Shown: positions 43,501-54,254 of the stretch, in pieces | Position numbering within the stretch: position 1 is the first letter of the stretch | How the letters are laid out: each line of letters begins with the position of its first letter | Notes under the pieces: model-generated | Database searches by the model: none | What the model was told of the DNA's origin: nothing | What the model saw: the letters and a program-made list of their open reading frames with translations, nothing else | NCBI GenBank assembly: GCA_040385245.1 | Contig: JAZKHT010000005.1 | Location: 1 to 64,000, forward strand | Length of the DNA stretch: 64,000 nucleotides | Source: JAZKHT01 sp040385245 | GTDB lineage: Bacteria; Pseudomonadota; Alphaproteobacteria; Rhodobacterales; Rhodobacteraceae | Direction: 5' to 3' | Position numbers and translations under genes: made by a program

Positions 43501-45816
43501 TTAACGCCCGAACTTGCCCTTCAGCGCATCGGCAAAGGCGTTCCCGCCCGCAGGCGCGGCGGGCGACGCGGCAGACGGTCCGGGTTTGCCTTTCTGCACC
43601 GGGGCGGGGGCACCCCGTTCGCGCAAGCCTTCGCGCGCCTCGGCACTGTCAGATTTCATCGTCAGGGCGATGCGTTTGCGGGGTGCGTCCACCTCGACCA
43701 CGCGGACCTTGACGACATCGCCTGCCTTGACGACCTCGTGCGGGTCCTTGACAAAGCGGTCGGCCAATTGGCTGACATGCACCAGCCCGTCCTGATGCAC
43801 GCCGATGTCGACAAAGGCCCCGAACGCCGCGACGTTTGTGACAGTGCCTTCCAGCATCATCCCCGGTTTCAGGTCGCGGATTTCGGTCACGCCATCCGTA
43901 AAGGTCGCCGTGCGAAAGCTGGGACGCGGGTCGCGGCCGGGCTTTTCCAACTCGGCAAAGATGTCCTTGACGGTGGGCAGGCCAAAGCGTTCCTCTACAA
44001 ATGCGCGCGGATCGAGCGTGCGCAACGCAACCGGATCGGCCATCAGCGCACGGATGTCGCGCCCGCAGGCCTTGACGATTTTGCGGGCCACATCATACGC
44101 CTCGGGGTGAACCGATGACGCATCGAGCGGCTCTTTCCCGCCTGCGATCCGCAGGAACCCCGCCGCCTGTTCAAACGCCTTGGGTCCCAGCCGCGCGACC
44201 TTGAGCAGGTCACGGCGCGACTGGAACGGGCCGTTCGCATCGCGGTGCGCCACGATCGCCTCGGCCAGCCCCGGCCCAACGCCCGACACCCGCGCCAGCA
44301 GCGGGGCCGATGCGGTGTTCAGATCGACACCCACCGCGTTCACCGCATCTTCCACCACCGCCTCAAGGCTGCGGCCCAGACGGTGTTGGTCGACGTCATG
44401 CTGATACTGACCCACGCCGATGCTTTTGGGTTCGATCTTGACCAGTTCGGCCAGAGGGTCCTGCAGGCGGCGCGCGATGGACACCGCCCCGCGCAGCGAC
44501 ACGTCGAGCCCCGGAAACTCTTTCGCAGCCAGTTCCGACGCGGAATAGACCGATGCCCCGGCTTCGGACACGATCACCTTGACCGGCTTATCGCTTCCCG
44601 GCAGCACGGCCAGCATGTCGGCCACCATCTTTTCCGTCTCGCGGCTGGCGGTGCCATTGCCGATGGCGATCAGCTTGACCCCGTGTTTGCCGATCATCTG
44701 CGCCAGTTCCACCTGCGCGCCGCGCAGATCGTTCTTGGGTTGGAACGGATAGACGGTCGATGTCGCCAGCACCTTGCCCGTCGCATCGATCACCGCCACC
44801 TTCACGCCGGTGCGGATGCCCGGATCAAGGCCCATCGTCGCCTTGCCGCCCGCAGGGGCCGCCAGCAGCAGGTCTTTCAGGTTGCGGGCAAAGACGCGGA
44901 TCGCCTCGGCCTCGGCCCGGTCGCGCATTTCGGCCATCAGGTCAAGCGTCAGGCTGGTGCGCAGTTTCACCCGCCACGCCCAGCTTGCCGCGTCGCGCAG
45001 CCAGGCATCGCCAGGCCCGCGCGATCCCGTCCCCAGCGCCGCCCCGCAGGCACGTTCGGCGGGGCTGTCGCCTTTGGGTGCATCCGGGTCCACCTCAAGG
45101 TCCAGCGACAAGGCGCCTTCGTTGCGCCCGCGCAGCATTGCCAGCACCCGGTGCGACGGTGCGCTATGCCACGGCTCGGAATGGGAAAAGTAGTCCGAGA
45201 ATTTGGCGCCCTCTCCCTCTTTCCCTTCCACCCCTTTCGACACCAGACGTGCCGCCGTCTTCATGTGGCTGCGCAAACGCCCCAGCAGATCGGCGTTTTC
45301 AGAAAGCGCCTCGGCGATGATATCGCGCGCGCCCTCCAGTGCGGATTTCACATCCGGCACCGCGTGGGTCACGTAGGCTGTGGCCAGTGCAGCGGGATCG
45401 GCGGCGCGGTCGGCCAGAATCGCGTCGGCCAGCGGGCCCAGTCCGTTTTCGCGCGCGATCATCGCGCGGGTGCGGCGTTTGGGTTTGAAAGGCAGATAGA
45501 TGTCTTCCAGTTCGGCCTTGGTCGTCGCCTTCAGCAGACTGGTTTCCAACGCATCGGTCAGCTTTCCCTGATCCTTGATCGACGACAGGATGGCCGCGCG
45601 CCGCGTCTCCATCTCGCGCAGGTAGGACAGGCGTTCGGCCAGTGTGCGCAGTTGCGTGTCGTCCAGTCCCCCGGTCACTTCTTTGCGGTAGCGCGCGATG
45701 AAGGGGACGGTGGCCCCATCGTCCAGCAATTGCACGGCGGATGCGACCTGCCTCACCTGCGCGCCGATCTCGGAGGCGATGGCAATGGCGATGCGGCGGG
45801 CGGTATCGGGGGTCAT
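43501..45816 (-). CDS. tex: Tex-family RNA-binding transcription accessory protein
   Basis: A 771-residue protein with the complete Tex layout. An N-terminal helical region comes first, then the YqgF-like RNase H fold near [20 protein letters not shown] and [15 protein letters not shown]. Helix-hairpin-helix repeats ([20 protein letters not shown]) follow, and a C-terminal S1 RNA-binding domain ([20 protein letters not shown]). A low-complexity [13 protein letters not shown] tail follows. Tex binds RNA polymerase and nucleic acid and influences transcription and stress tolerance. It is monocistronic, convergent with tldD. Confidence 0.93.
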   Translation of the reverse strand: MTPDTARRIAIAIASEIGAQVRQVASAVQLLDDGATVPFIARYRKEVTGGLDDTQLRTLAERLSYLREMETRRAAILSSIKDQGKLTDALETSLLKATTKAELEDIYLPFKPKRRTRAMIARENGLGPLADAILADRAADPAALATAYVTHAVPDVKSALEGARDIIAEALSENADLLGRLRSHMKTAARLVSKGVEGKEGEGAKFSDYFSHSEPWHSAPSHRVLAMLRGRNEGALSLDLEVDPDAPKGDSPAERACGAALGTGSRGPGDAWLRDAASWAWRVKLRTSLTLDLMAEMRDRAEAEAIRVFARNLKDLLLAAPAGGKATMGLDPGIRTGVKVAVIDATGKVLATSTVYPFQPKNDLRGAQVELAQMIGKHGVKLIAIGNGTASRETEKMVADMLAVLPGSDKPVKVIVSEAGASVYSASELAAKEFPGLDVSLRGAVSIARRLQDPLAELVKIEPKSIGVGQYQHDVDQHRLGRSLEAVVEDAVNAVGVDLNTASAPLLARVSGVGPGLAEAIVAHRDANGPFQSRRDLLKVARLGPKAFEQAAGFLRIAGGKEPLDASSVHPEAYDVARKIVKACGRDIRALMADPVALRTLDPRAFVEERFGLPTVKDIFAELEKPGRDPRPSFRTATFTDGVTEIRDLKPGMMLEGTVTNVAAFGAFVDIGVHQDGLVHVSQLADRFVKDPHEVVKAGDVVKVRVVEVDAPRKRIALTMKSDSAEAREGLRERGAPAPVQKGKPGPSAASPAAPAGGNAFADALKGKFGR

Positions 45817-45986
45817 TTGGCAAACCTGCTGGCAAGGATCAGAGGCGCGACCATACCCCTGCCCCGCCCCGGGGCCAAGGGTTCAGCGTCCGGCGCTTGT
45901 GACGCAACGGCACGGGAACCGCAGCGCAGCACACCGGGTTTTTTCAACGGGCAGGCGCACCGCGCGTCGTCACGGATGAGAGATGG

Positions 45987-46412
45987 ATGCCAAGACCAGA
46001 AGATTGCAGGATTTGGGCCCTTATCACCGGGGTGGGCATTGGCGCTGCGTTTGATGCGCTGGTGATGCACCGGCTGCTGCGCTGGCAGTTGGGCCTCGAT
46101 CGGTCTTCCGGGGTGATCTCGCAGGGAATGCTTGATGCTGCGGCGATTGTGCTGCTGCTGTCGGGCCTGACCGGTCTGTGGGTGTCGAAGATCGGGGATG
46201 TGTCGCGCCGCGTTCTGACCGGGGCCGGTCTGATGGGCTTTGGCCTTTGGCACGTCGTGGACGCCGGGCTATCGCCGGGTCTGCACGGCCTGCACGATAT
46301 GGGGCCGCATCTGCCGATGTTGTGGCAATCGGCATGGATCATCGTTTTTGGCCTGATGCCAATCCTGATCGCACGGTCGCTGATGTCCGTGGAACCGGAC
46401 GCGGCAAACTGA
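45987..46412 (+). CDS. DUF2243 membrane protein
   Basis: A 141-residue protein with four predicted spans (near residues 9-30, 48-66, 75-95 and 112-130). The GIGAAFDALVMHRLLRWQLG and GFGLWHVVDAGLSP segments with conserved histidines match the DUF2243 family, whose members sit in the cytoplasmic membrane and have no known function. The ATG at 45987 is the start. It is divergent from tex and stands alone. Confidence 0.85.
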   Translation: MPRPEDCRIWALITGVGIGAAFDALVMHRLLRWQLGLDRSSGVISQGMLDAAAIVLLLSGLTGLWVSKIGDVSRRVLTGAGLMGFGLWHVVDAGLSPGLHGLHDMGPHLPMLWQSAWIIVFGLMPILIARSLMSVEPDAAN

Positions 46413-46636
46413 TCTGCCCCCGGTCCGCCACCAGCAGCCCCGCTGGCCGCGCTTAGGGGCGGCTTAAGTGGCGGCGACGATTCGGGAACGGATGCGGTCT
46501 GCCCAATTCTTGGGCATCCCTGCCCGCATTTCGCGCCAATCGCGCCGCTGCACCCGGTCACCCCCCCGTTTCAGCGTGGCGCGTTGCAGGGGGATGTGAA
46601 ACCGTCAGGCAACCGATCCAGCGCAGACGGAACCCC

Positions 46637-49600
46637 ATGTCGATCAAGGCCGCCATCCACCACCTGACCCATTACCGCTATGACCGCCCCGTTCTGCTGG
46701 GCCCGCAGGTCATTCGACTGCGGCCCGCCCCGCACAGCCGAACGCATGTGATTTCCCATTCGCTGAAAGTGTCGCCGGGCGGTCATTTCGTGAACCACCA
46801 ACAAGACCCCTACGGCAACTGGCTGGCGCGCTTTGTCTTTCCCGAGCCGGTGACCGAGTTGAAGATCGAGGTCGATCTGGTCGCCGACATGACTGTCTAC
46901 AACCCCTTTGATTTCTTTGTCGAAGAGGCGTCCGAGGTTTGGCCCTTTGCCTATCCTGATGACCTTGCGCGCGATCTGGTGATCTATACCACGCCCGAAC
47001 CGGCGGGGCCGCTGTTGCAGGCCTTTGTCGACAGCATCCCGCGCACACCGATGCGGACGGTGGATTTTGTCGTCGGCCTGAACGCGCGGATCGCAAACCA
47101 GATCGGCTATGTCATCCGCATGGAACCCGGCGTGCAGACGCCCGATGAAACGCTGGACCTCGCCCGCGCGTCCTGCCGCGATTCAAGTTGGCTGCTGGTG
47201 CAGACTCTGCGGCATTTGGGATTGGCCGCGCGCTTTGTGTCGGGCTACCTGATCCAGTTGAAACCGGACCTGAAGGCGCTGGATGGCCCATCCGGGACGG
47301 ACGTGGATTTCACCGACCTGCACGCCTGGGTCGAGGTGTATCTGCCCGGTGCGGGCTGGATCGGGCTTGATCCCACATCCGGCCTGTTGACGGGCGAAAG
47401 CCACATTCCGCTGGCCGCCACCCCGCATTACCGCAGCGCCGCCCCAATCAGCGGCGCTGCCAGCTATGCCGAGGTGGATTTCGCCTTTGACATGACCGTC
47501 ACCCGCGTGGCCGAACATCCACGCATCACCAAACCCTATTCCGATGAAAGCTGGGCCGCCCTTGATGCGCTTGGCCACAAGGTCGATGCCGCACTGACCG
47601 CAGGCGATGTGCGCCTGACCATGGGTGGAGAGCCGACCTTTGTCTCGATCGACGATTTCGAGGCGGGCGAATGGAACACCGATGCCGTCGGCCCGACCAA
47701 ACGCACGCTGGCCGATCAGTTGATCCGCCGCCTGCGCAGTCGTTTCGCGCCGGGGGGGTTTCTGCACTATGGGCAGGGCAAGTGGTATCCCGGCGAAAGC
47801 CTGCCGCGCTGGACCTTTTCGCTGTATTGGCGCACCGATGGCCAGCCGATCTGGGCCAACCCTGACCTGATCGCCGAAGAAGGGGCCGATACCGGCGTCG
47901 GCAAGGATCAGGCGCAGGCGTTGCTGGCGGGGATCGCGGACGAGCTGTCCCTGCCCGCCGATTGCATCCTGCCCGCGTTCGAAGACCCGGCCCAATGGCT
48001 GGTGCGCGAGGCGAACCTGCCGGAAAATGTCACCCCTGCGAATTCGCGCCTGAAAGACCCCGAAGAGCGCCACCGCCTTGCCACCGTGTTCAACCGGGGT
48101 CTGACGGAACCTTCGGGCTTTGTGCTGCCGGTGCAAAGCTGGCAGGGGCAGGCTGTCGGGAAGCGCTGGCGGTCGGAAAAATGGTCGTTGCGGCGGGGGC
48201 ATATGTTCCTCGTGCCCGGCGACAGCCCGGTCGGCTATCGCCTGCCGCTTGAGGCGCTGCCGTGGGTGCCTGCGTCGCAATACCCCTACATCAACCCCAC
48301 GGATTCCACCGTGGACCGCCCGCCCCTGCCGGATGTGGCTGAAACAGCAGCGGAATTGGCCCCCGAACAGGCGCGCGCCAGTTTTGTCGCCAGCACCCCG
48401 CAGGGAGAACGGATCGCCCAGGGCAGCCCGTTGAAAGAGGTCGACGGCCATATCCGCACCGCCCTGTCGGTCGAACCGCGCGACGGGCGGTTGTGCGTGT
48501 TCATGCCACCCGTGGTGTCGGTCGAGGATTACCTTGACCTGCTGCGCGCGGCAGAAGCGGCGGCGCAAAAGCTGGGCCTGAAGGTGCATATCGAAGGCTA
48601 TGCCCCACCCCACGACCCACGCCTGAACGTGATCCGCGTCGCCCCCGATCCCGGCGTGATCGAGGTGAACGTCCACCCCGCCGCCAACTGGCCCGACTGC
48701 GTGTCGATCACCCAAGCCGTGTATGAAGAGGCGCGCCAGTGCCGCCTTGGGGCCGACAAGTTCATGATCGACGGCAAGCATTGCGGCACAGGGGGCGGCA
48801 ACCATGTCGTTGTCGGCGGCCGCACCCCGAACGACAGCCCGTTCCTCCGCCGCCCCGATCTGCTGAAAAGCCTGATCCTGCACTGGAACCGGCATCCCAG
48901 TCTGTCCTATCTGTTTTCCGGCCTGTTCATCGGGCCCACCAGTCAGGCCCCCCGCATCGACGAGGCGCGGCATGACAGCCTGTACGAGCTGGAAATCGCG
49001 CTGGCGCAAATCGCCGATCCCGGTCAGGGCGCACAGCCCGTGCCGTGGCTGACCGACCGCCTGTTGCGCAACATCCTGACCGATGTCACCGGCAACACCC
49101 ACCGGGCCGAAATCTGCATCGACAAGATGTTTTCCCCCGATGGCCCCACCGGGCGGCTGGGTCTGGTCGAGTTCCGCGGCTTTGAGATGCCCCCAGATGC
49201 AAGAATGAGCCTTGCGCAACAACTGCTGATCCGCGCCCTGATCGCGCGGTTCTGGGCCGCACCCGCCACCGGCACGCTGACCCGCTGGGGCACCGCGCTG
49301 CACGACCGGTTCATGCTGCCGCATTATCTTTGGCAGGATTTCACCGACGTGCTGGCCGATCTGGCGCAGCACGGCTTTGCCCTGCGACCCGAATGGTTTA
49401 CGGCGCAGGCCGAATTCCGGTTCCCCTTTTGCGGCGAGATTGCCGCCGAAGGCGTGCATCTGGAACTGCGTCAGGCGCTGGAGCCGTGGCATGTGCTGGG
49501 CGAAACCGGCGCGATTGGCGGGACAGTGCGCTATACCGACAGCTCGACCGAGCGGTTGCAGGTGAAGCTGACCGCGCCCGACCCTGCGCGCTACACTGTC

Positions 49601-49969
49601 ACCTGCAATGGTCGGCGGTTGCCAATGGCCCCTGCGGGCGGCGTTGGCGTGGCAGTGGCTGGCGTACGCTACAAGGCATGGCAACCTGCGTCAGCCTTGC
49701 ATCCGGTGCTGAAGGTCGATGCCCCCCTGACCTTTGACATCTATGACACCTGGTCGGCGCGGGCGCTGGCGGGTTGCGTCTATCACGTCGCCCATCCGGG
49801 TGGGCGCAACTATGACACCTTCCCCGTCAACGGCAACGAGGCCGAGGCGCGGCGTCTGGCGCGGTTCACCCCAAACGGCCACACCCCGGGCGGATTTGCC
49901 CCCGCGCCCGAGGTGTCGCACCCCGAATTCCCGATGACGCTTGACCTGCGCAGGCCGACCGGTCTGTAA
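46637..49969 (+). CDS. Transglutaminase-DUF2126 (putative amidoligase) protein
   Basis: A large 1110-residue protein. The first 300 residues hold an N-terminal beta-domain and a papain-fold transglutaminase core with a full triad: C180 ([10 protein letters not shown]), H229 (DLHAWVEVY) and D245 (GLDPTSG). Residues from about 325 to the end are DUF2126 (starting MGGEPTFVS, with [12 protein letters not shown] and [13 protein letters not shown]...[12 protein letters not shown]). DUF2126 has been proposed as a glutamine-synthetase-fold amidoligase that joins carboxylate and amine groups. The protein is cytoplasmic by sequence. It is followed by an ATP-grasp/alpha-E protein and a second transglutaminase, likely one transcript. 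The product and substrate are unknown. Confidence 0.87.
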   Translation: MSIKAAIHHLTHYRYDRPVLLGPQVIRLRPAPHSRTHVISHSLKVSPGGHFVNHQQDPYGNWLARFVFPEPVTELKIEVDLVADMTVYNPFDFFVEEASEVWPFAYPDDLARDLVIYTTPEPAGPLLQAFVDSIPRTPMRTVDFVVGLNARIANQIGYVIRMEPGVQTPDETLDLARASCRDSSWLLVQTLRHLGLAARFVSGYLIQLKPDLKALDGPSGTDVDFTDLHAWVEVYLPGAGWIGLDPTSGLLTGESHIPLAATPHYRSAAPISGAASYAEVDFAFDMTVTRVAEHPRITKPYSDESWAALDALGHKVDAALTAGDVRLTMGGEPTFVSIDDFEAGEWNTDAVGPTKRTLADQLIRRLRSRFAPGGFLHYGQGKWYPGESLPRWTFSLYWRTDGQPIWANPDLIAEEGADTGVGKDQAQALLAGIADELSLPADCILPAFEDPAQWLVREANLPENVTPANSRLKDPEERHRLATVFNRGLTEPSGFVLPVQSWQGQAVGKRWRSEKWSLRRGHMFLVPGDSPVGYRLPLEALPWVPASQYPYINPTDSTVDRPPLPDVAETAAELAPEQARASFVASTPQGERIAQGSPLKEVDGHIRTALSVEPRDGRLCVFMPPVVSVEDYLDLLRAAEAAAQKLGLKVHIEGYAPPHDPRLNVIRVAPDPGVIEVNVHPAANWPDCVSITQAVYEEARQCRLGADKFMIDGKHCGTGGGNHVVVGGRTPNDSPFLRRPDLLKSLILHWNRHPSLSYLFSGLFIGPTSQAPRIDEARHDSLYELEIALAQIADPGQGAQPVPWLTDRLLRNILTDVTGNTHRAEICIDKMFSPDGPTGRLGLVEFRGFEMPPDARMSLAQQLLIRALIARFWAAPATGTLTRWGTALHDRFMLPHYLWQDFTDVLADLAQHGFALRPEWFTAQAEFRFPFCGEIAAEGVHLELRQALEPWHVLGETGAIGGTVRYTDSSTERLQVKLTAPDPARYTVTCNGRRLPMAPAGGVGVAVAGVRYKAWQPASALHPVLKVDAPLTFDIYDTWSARALAGCVYHVAHPGGRNYDTFPVNGNEAEARRLARFTPNGHTPGGFAPAPEVSHPEFPMTLDLRRPTGL

Positions 49970-49976
49970 CGGCGCA

Positions 49977-52364
49977 ATGGACCCGAACGCCGCTGCCCTT
50001 GCCGATCTTGCCGACTTGCCCGCCTTGGCGGATTATTCCCCGCTGCCCGGCGTTTCGGACGAACTGCTGGACCGACAGGGAAATGTCCGCCCCGTCTGGC
50101 GTGATTTCATGCGCCATGTGGGCGGCATGTCGGCGGAAACCCTTGCCGCCCGGTTTGCGCGCGGGGATCAGTATCTGCGCGATCAGGGCGTCTTTCTGCG
50201 CCACTACGGCGACGGGGTGCCGACCGAACGGGAATGGCCGCTAAGCCATATTCCCGTCCTGATCGAAGACAGCGAATGGCAGGGCATCAGCACGGGGCTG
50301 ATCCAGCGCGCCAATCTGCTGGAACAGGTCATGGCCGATCTTTACGGCCCCGGTCGGCTGGTGGCGGATGGTCACCTGCCCGCGGCGTTGGTGGCAGGGA
50401 ACCCTGAATGGCTGCGCCCGATGGTGGGTGTCGCCCCCCGCAGCGGGCATCATCTTCATTTCGTCGCCTTTGAAATCGGGCGCGGCCCGGACGGGCAGTG
50501 GTGGGTCTTGGGCGACCGGACGCAGGCCCCGTCGGGTGCGGGGTTCGCGCTGGAAAACCGGGTGGCGGCGACGCGGGTCTTTTCGGATTTCTACCCCGGT
50601 GCGCATGTGCATCGCCTTGCCGGGTTTTTCCGGTCGTTCCGCGACACGCTGATGTCCCTGCGCGCCGAACCCGACAGCCGTGTGGCGATCCTGACCCCCG
50701 GCCCGCTGAACGACACGTTCTTTGAGCACGCCTACATCGCCCGCTATCTGGGGTTTCTGCTCGTGCAGGGTGAAGACCTGACCGTGCAGGGCGGACGGGT
50801 GATGATCCGCACCGTGGCGGGGCTGTCGCCGGTGTCCGTGCTGTGGCGCAGGCTGGATGCGGCCTATGCCGACCCGCTGGAACTGGACCCCGCATCGCGC
50901 CTTGGCACACCGGGGATGGTGGCGGCGCTGCGGGCGGGGTCGGTCAGCATGGTCAACGCGCTGGGGTCCGGCATTCTGGAAACGCGGGCGCTGCTGGCCT
51001 TTCTGCCGCGCATCAGCCGGGCGTTGACTCGGCAAGACCTGATCCTGCCCAATGTCGCGACATGGTGGTGCGGGCAGGCAAAGGAACGCGCCCACGTCGC
51101 GGCAAACGCGGGCAAGATGGTGATCAGCCCCGCCCTGTCCACCCGCCAGCCCTTTGACGATGCAGCCCTTCGCGCCGCCCCCGGCGATGATCTGACCGCA
51201 TGGCTGAACCGCGACGGCGCAGGCTTGGTCGGGCAAGAGGCAGTCACCCTGTCCACGACGCCCGCCCATATCGATGGCCGCTTTCAGCCCCGCCCGATGA
51301 GCCTGCGCGTGTTCCTACTCCGCACCCCGACAGGATGGGAGGTGATGCCCGGTGGGTTCGCGCGCATCGGCCAGACCGAAGATCCCGGTGCCGTGGCGAT
51401 GCAGCGCGGCGGGGCGGCGGCGGATGTCTGGATCGTCAGCGCAGGCCCGGTCGATACCGTGACCATGCTGCCGGGGGCGAACGATCCCTACCGCCGCCCA
51501 CAGCCCGGTGTGTTGCCCTCGCGCGCGGCTGACAACCTGTTCTGGCTGGGCCGTTATGTCGAACGCACCGAAGGCATCCTGCGCCTTTTGCGCGCGCGCA
51601 ACGCCCGTCTGGCCGAAAGCGGCACCGCCGACACGCCGTTACTGATCGCGATGGACCCGCTGTTTGCAGCGCTTGGCATCGATCCCGACGAAGGCATTCC
51701 GCAGGGCCTGATCCACACTTTGGGCGGCGCGATTGCCAGTGCCGGTGCGGTGCGCGACCGCTTTTCCCCCGATGGGTGGTCGGCGCTGACCGATCTGGAC
51801 AAGACGATGCGCCGCATGGCCGACCGGGTGCTGCCCGGCGACGATGCCGCCCGCGCGATCGGCAAACTGTTGCGGAAACTTTCGGGGTTTTCGGGCCTTG
51901 TGCATGAAAACATGTACCGCTTTCTGGGCTGGCGGTTTCTGGAACTGGGCCTGCACCATGAACGCGCGATGGGTCTTGCCGCCCTGCTGGCAACGCTGGC
52001 GGATGGTGACGCGCCCGATGGCGCGCTCGATCTGGCGGTCGAGGTGGGCGACAGCGTGATGACCCACCGCCGCCGCTTTGCCCTGACCACCAGCCGCGAA
52101 ACCGTGATCGACCTTTTGGCGCTGGACGGGATGAACCCGCGCTCTATCCGGTTTCAGATCGACGGCATCCGCGATCAGGTGGCGCTCCTGCCGGAGGGGG
52201 CGTTGACCACGACGCCGATTTCGGCGCTGGCGCGGGCGGTGTTGCAGGCGCACACCGGCCTTGCCACCGAACAGCCGGACACGCTGACGACCGAAAACCT
52301 GTGGGCCTTGCATGGCCGGATTGCCGGGCTGTCGGACCTTGTCACGCAGACATGGCTGCGGTGA
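49977..52364 (+). CDS. Fused circularly permuted ATP-grasp and alpha-E protein
   Basis: A 795-residue fusion. Residues 1 to about 500 match the circularly permuted ATP-grasp type 2 family (PVLIEDSEWQGISTGLIQRA, FVAFEIGRGPDGQWWVLGDR). Residues from about 512 (LPSRAADNLFWLGRYVERTE) to the end are the alpha-helical alpha-E domain. In many bacteria these are separate adjacent genes. ATP-grasp enzymes make peptide bonds or other amides through acyl phosphates; alpha-E is thought to assist such ligases. The ATG at 49977 starts 7 bases after the upstream stop; the stop overlaps the next transglutaminase start (TGATG). The peptide it makes is unknown. Confidence 0.88.
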   Translation: MDPNAAALADLADLPALADYSPLPGVSDELLDRQGNVRPVWRDFMRHVGGMSAETLAARFARGDQYLRDQGVFLRHYGDGVPTEREWPLSHIPVLIEDSEWQGISTGLIQRANLLEQVMADLYGPGRLVADGHLPAALVAGNPEWLRPMVGVAPRSGHHLHFVAFEIGRGPDGQWWVLGDRTQAPSGAGFALENRVAATRVFSDFYPGAHVHRLAGFFRSFRDTLMSLRAEPDSRVAILTPGPLNDTFFEHAYIARYLGFLLVQGEDLTVQGGRVMIRTVAGLSPVSVLWRRLDAAYADPLELDPASRLGTPGMVAALRAGSVSMVNALGSGILETRALLAFLPRISRALTRQDLILPNVATWWCGQAKERAHVAANAGKMVISPALSTRQPFDDAALRAAPGDDLTAWLNRDGAGLVGQEAVTLSTTPAHIDGRFQPRPMSLRVFLLRTPTGWEVMPGGFARIGQTEDPGAVAMQRGGAAADVWIVSAGPVDTVTMLPGANDPYRRPQPGVLPSRAADNLFWLGRYVERTEGILRLLRARNARLAESGTADTPLLIAMDPLFAALGIDPDEGIPQGLIHTLGGAIASAGAVRDRFSPDGWSALTDLDKTMRRMADRVLPGDDAARAIGKLLRKLSGFSGLVHENMYRFLGWRFLELGLHHERAMGLAALLATLADGDAPDGALDLAVEVGDSVMTHRRRFALTTSRETVIDLLALDGMNPRSIRFQIDGIRDQVALLPEGALTTTPISALARAVLQAHTGLATEQPDTLTTENLWALHGRIAGLSDLVTQTWLR

Positions 52365-53248
52365 TGATCTACGACATCCGCCTTGTCATCGAATACGACT
52401 ATGCCCGCCCCGCCGCCGAGGGGCGGCATCTGCTGCACCTTGCGCCGATGGTGCTGCCCGGTCTGCAACGGGTGATCCGCAGCCAGATCAAGGTGGTGCC
52501 GAAACCGGTTGAACGCCTTGAATACACCGATTTCTTTGGCAATTCGGTGGTCGCCGTCACCCTGCCCGCAGGCCATGACTCCGTCACATTCGAGGCGATA
52601 TCCCGTGTCGAACGGGCCGATCTGGACCTTGGCCTTGATCTGTCTTCCCCCCTGCCCGCCCTGAGGGGAGAGATTGCCGATGTCTGGGATCTGGGGCCGC
52701 TGGCCCCGCATCATTATCTGGGTCCGTCCCCGCGTGTCGTCCTTGCGGCCGAGATCTCCGATTACGCCCGCGCCGCCACGGCGAAAGGCGCGACGGTGCT
52801 GGATATCGTGCGCACCTTTGGACAGACGCTGTACCGGGACATGCGCTTTGACGCCAAGGCGACGACGGTTGATACCCCGCTGCTTGATGCCTTTCGCCAG
52901 CGCGAAGGGGTGTGTCAGGACTTTGCCCAGGTGATGATCGCGGGTCTGCGCGGTTTGGGCATACCGGCGGGCTATGTCTCGGGGTTTTTGCGGACAATTC
53001 CCCCGCCCGGCAAGGCCCGGCTGGAGGGGGCCGATGCGATGCACGCCTGGGTCAGGGCGTGGTGCGGTGCGGATATGGGGTGGGTGGAGTATGATCCCAC
53101 CAATGCCTGTGCCGCCGGGCAGGACCATGTGACGGTGGCCCTTGGCCGCGATTACGGCGATGTCGCCCCGGTGGCCGGCATCCTGCGCATCGCGGGCGGC
53201 CAGAGCAGCACCCAATCGGTGGACATGATCCCCGAAGGCGAAATCTAG
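52364..53248 (+). CDS. Transglutaminase-family protein (second copy)
   Basis: A 294-residue protein. An N-terminal beta-sandwich (about residues 1-80, MIYDIRLVIEYDYARPAAEG) is followed by a papain-fold core with all catalytic residues: C184 (REGVCQDFAQ), H227 (ADAMHAWVRA) and D244 (VEYDPTN). The ATG at 52364 overlaps the ATP-grasp stop (TGATG). It may hydrolyse or transfer amide bonds of the product made by its neighbours. It ends convergently, overlapping the DUF421 gene by 4 bases. Confidence 0.9.
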   Translation: MIYDIRLVIEYDYARPAAEGRHLLHLAPMVLPGLQRVIRSQIKVVPKPVERLEYTDFFGNSVVAVTLPAGHDSVTFEAISRVERADLDLGLDLSSPLPALRGEIADVWDLGPLAPHHYLGPSPRVVLAAEISDYARAATAKGATVLDIVRTFGQTLYRDMRFDAKATTVDTPLLDAFRQREGVCQDFAQVMIAGLRGLGIPAGYVSGFLRTIPPPGKARLEGADAMHAWVRAWCGADMGWVEYDPTNACAAGQDHVTVALGRDYGDVAPVAGILRIAGGQSSTQSVDMIPEGEI

Positions 53249-53691
53249 GGCCGCTTGGGGATGATGCTGATCCCGCCGCTGATCTCCAGCACGGCGCAGT
53301 CGATCTGATCCAGCCGCGCCAACCCGTGCGACGCACGCGCGCTTTCCAGGATCTCGTCGATCCCGACTCGTGCGCGCGACAGGGCTTTTTCATCCAGGCG
53401 GCCGCCGCTGATCAGCACCGTCTGCGTGCCGTCGATCAACACGCCCAGGCGTGGCGAAAACGATTTCAGATAGGCCAGCACCACGTCTGTCAGCGCCAGA
53501 GTGACAAAGACAAGAATGGAATTGGTGATCGAACTGTCATCCCCCAACAGCCCCTGACTTGCGGTTTCCGCCAAGATCAGCAACAGCACAAAGTGAAACG
53601 CCGACACCTGCGCCAAGGTCCGTCGTCCCGACAGGCGGGTGACAACCAGAAGGGCGGCGTAAATGGCAAGGGCGCGGATGACACTGTCCAT
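53245..53691 (-). CDS. DUF421 (YetF-like) membrane protein
   Basis: A 148-residue protein. Two or three membrane spans lie in the first 75 residues (AIYAALLVVTRLSGRRTLAQ), then a cytoplasmic domain with GVLIDGTQTVLISGGRLDEK, LESARASHGLARLDQ and a C-terminal CAVLEISGGISIIPK strand. This is the DUF421 layout, shorter than Bacillus YetF. Some DUF421 proteins affect spore or envelope processes, but no general function is known. It lies 9 bases after an unknown membrane protein gene on the same strand. Confidence 0.85.
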   Translation of the reverse strand: MDSVIRALAIYAALLVVTRLSGRRTLAQVSAFHFVLLLILAETASQGLLGDDSSITNSILVFVTLALTDVVLAYLKSFSPRLGVLIDGTQTVLISGGRLDEKALSRARVGIDEILESARASHGLARLDQIDCAVLEISGGISIIPKRP

Positions 53692-53700
53692 TCCCGCCCC

Positions 53701-54207
53701 CTATGGCCACACGAACATCGACAGATCGGCAGGCACGCCGTCCAGCGTCAGGGGCAGGTTCAGCCATCCCGCCGTCTGCGGGACCAGGCGTATCGCCACC
53801 TCATGCGGCGCAGGCCCCTGTGCGGCAAAGGTCCGGGCGATCCCCTGCGGTGTCGCAACGGCTGTAACGGGGGTGGGCTGCACCGCGCCGATCATCGCCA
53901 CCTGTGCGGGCAGGGACATATGCAGCGTGTGGCGACCCGACTGCGCGGCAAAGCGGATGGTCAGCACCGTCGCGTTGCCCCGCCGTGCCACCCGCGGCGC
54001 CTCGATCTGGCCCGCATCAACCTGCACGACCTGTTGCCCGAACAGACCGCCGCGCCCGGTCAGCCCCGCAATCGCGGTAGCCACGATCAGCGCGAACAGG
54101 CCCCAGCCAATGCGCTGCACGACCCAAGTGACGTATTGGGCCGACCGGTTTTCCTCCAGTTGCAGCCCGTCCGGGCGGATCGACGGTGTGGGTGCGGGAT
54201 GCGGCAT
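53701..54207 (-). CDS. Unknown single-span protein
   Basis: A 168-residue protein I do not recognise. A single span lies at about residues 29-49 (VVQRIGWGLFALIVATAIAG) after a proline-rich cytoplasmic arm, followed by a beta-rich periplasmic domain (GRHTLHMSLPAQVAMIGAV, PHEVAIRLVPQTAGWLNLPL). The folding pattern suggests an anchored beta-sandwich. It stands between DUF421 and transglutaminase genes, all leftward, so it may belong to the same pathway. No function is assigned. Confidence 0.75.
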   Translation of the reverse strand: MPHPAPTPSIRPDGLQLEENRSAQYVTWVVQRIGWGLFALIVATAIAGLTGRGGLFGQQVVQVDAGQIEAPRVARRGNATVLTIRFAAQSGRHTLHMSLPAQVAMIGAVQPTPVTAVATPQGIARTFAAQGPAPHEVAIRLVPQTAGWLNLPLTLDGVPADLSMFVWP

Positions 54208-54254
54208 GCCGAAACAACCGCGCGGCCTGTCGCCGGTTCCGGTGGGACGGCGGC

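Noticed and set aside
47183..49684. Reverse-strand open frame of 833 codons opposite the transglutaminase-DUF2126 gene
   Set aside because: It mirrors the codon bias of the real gene, has no family features and no ribosome site; high G+C genomes give such antisense frames.
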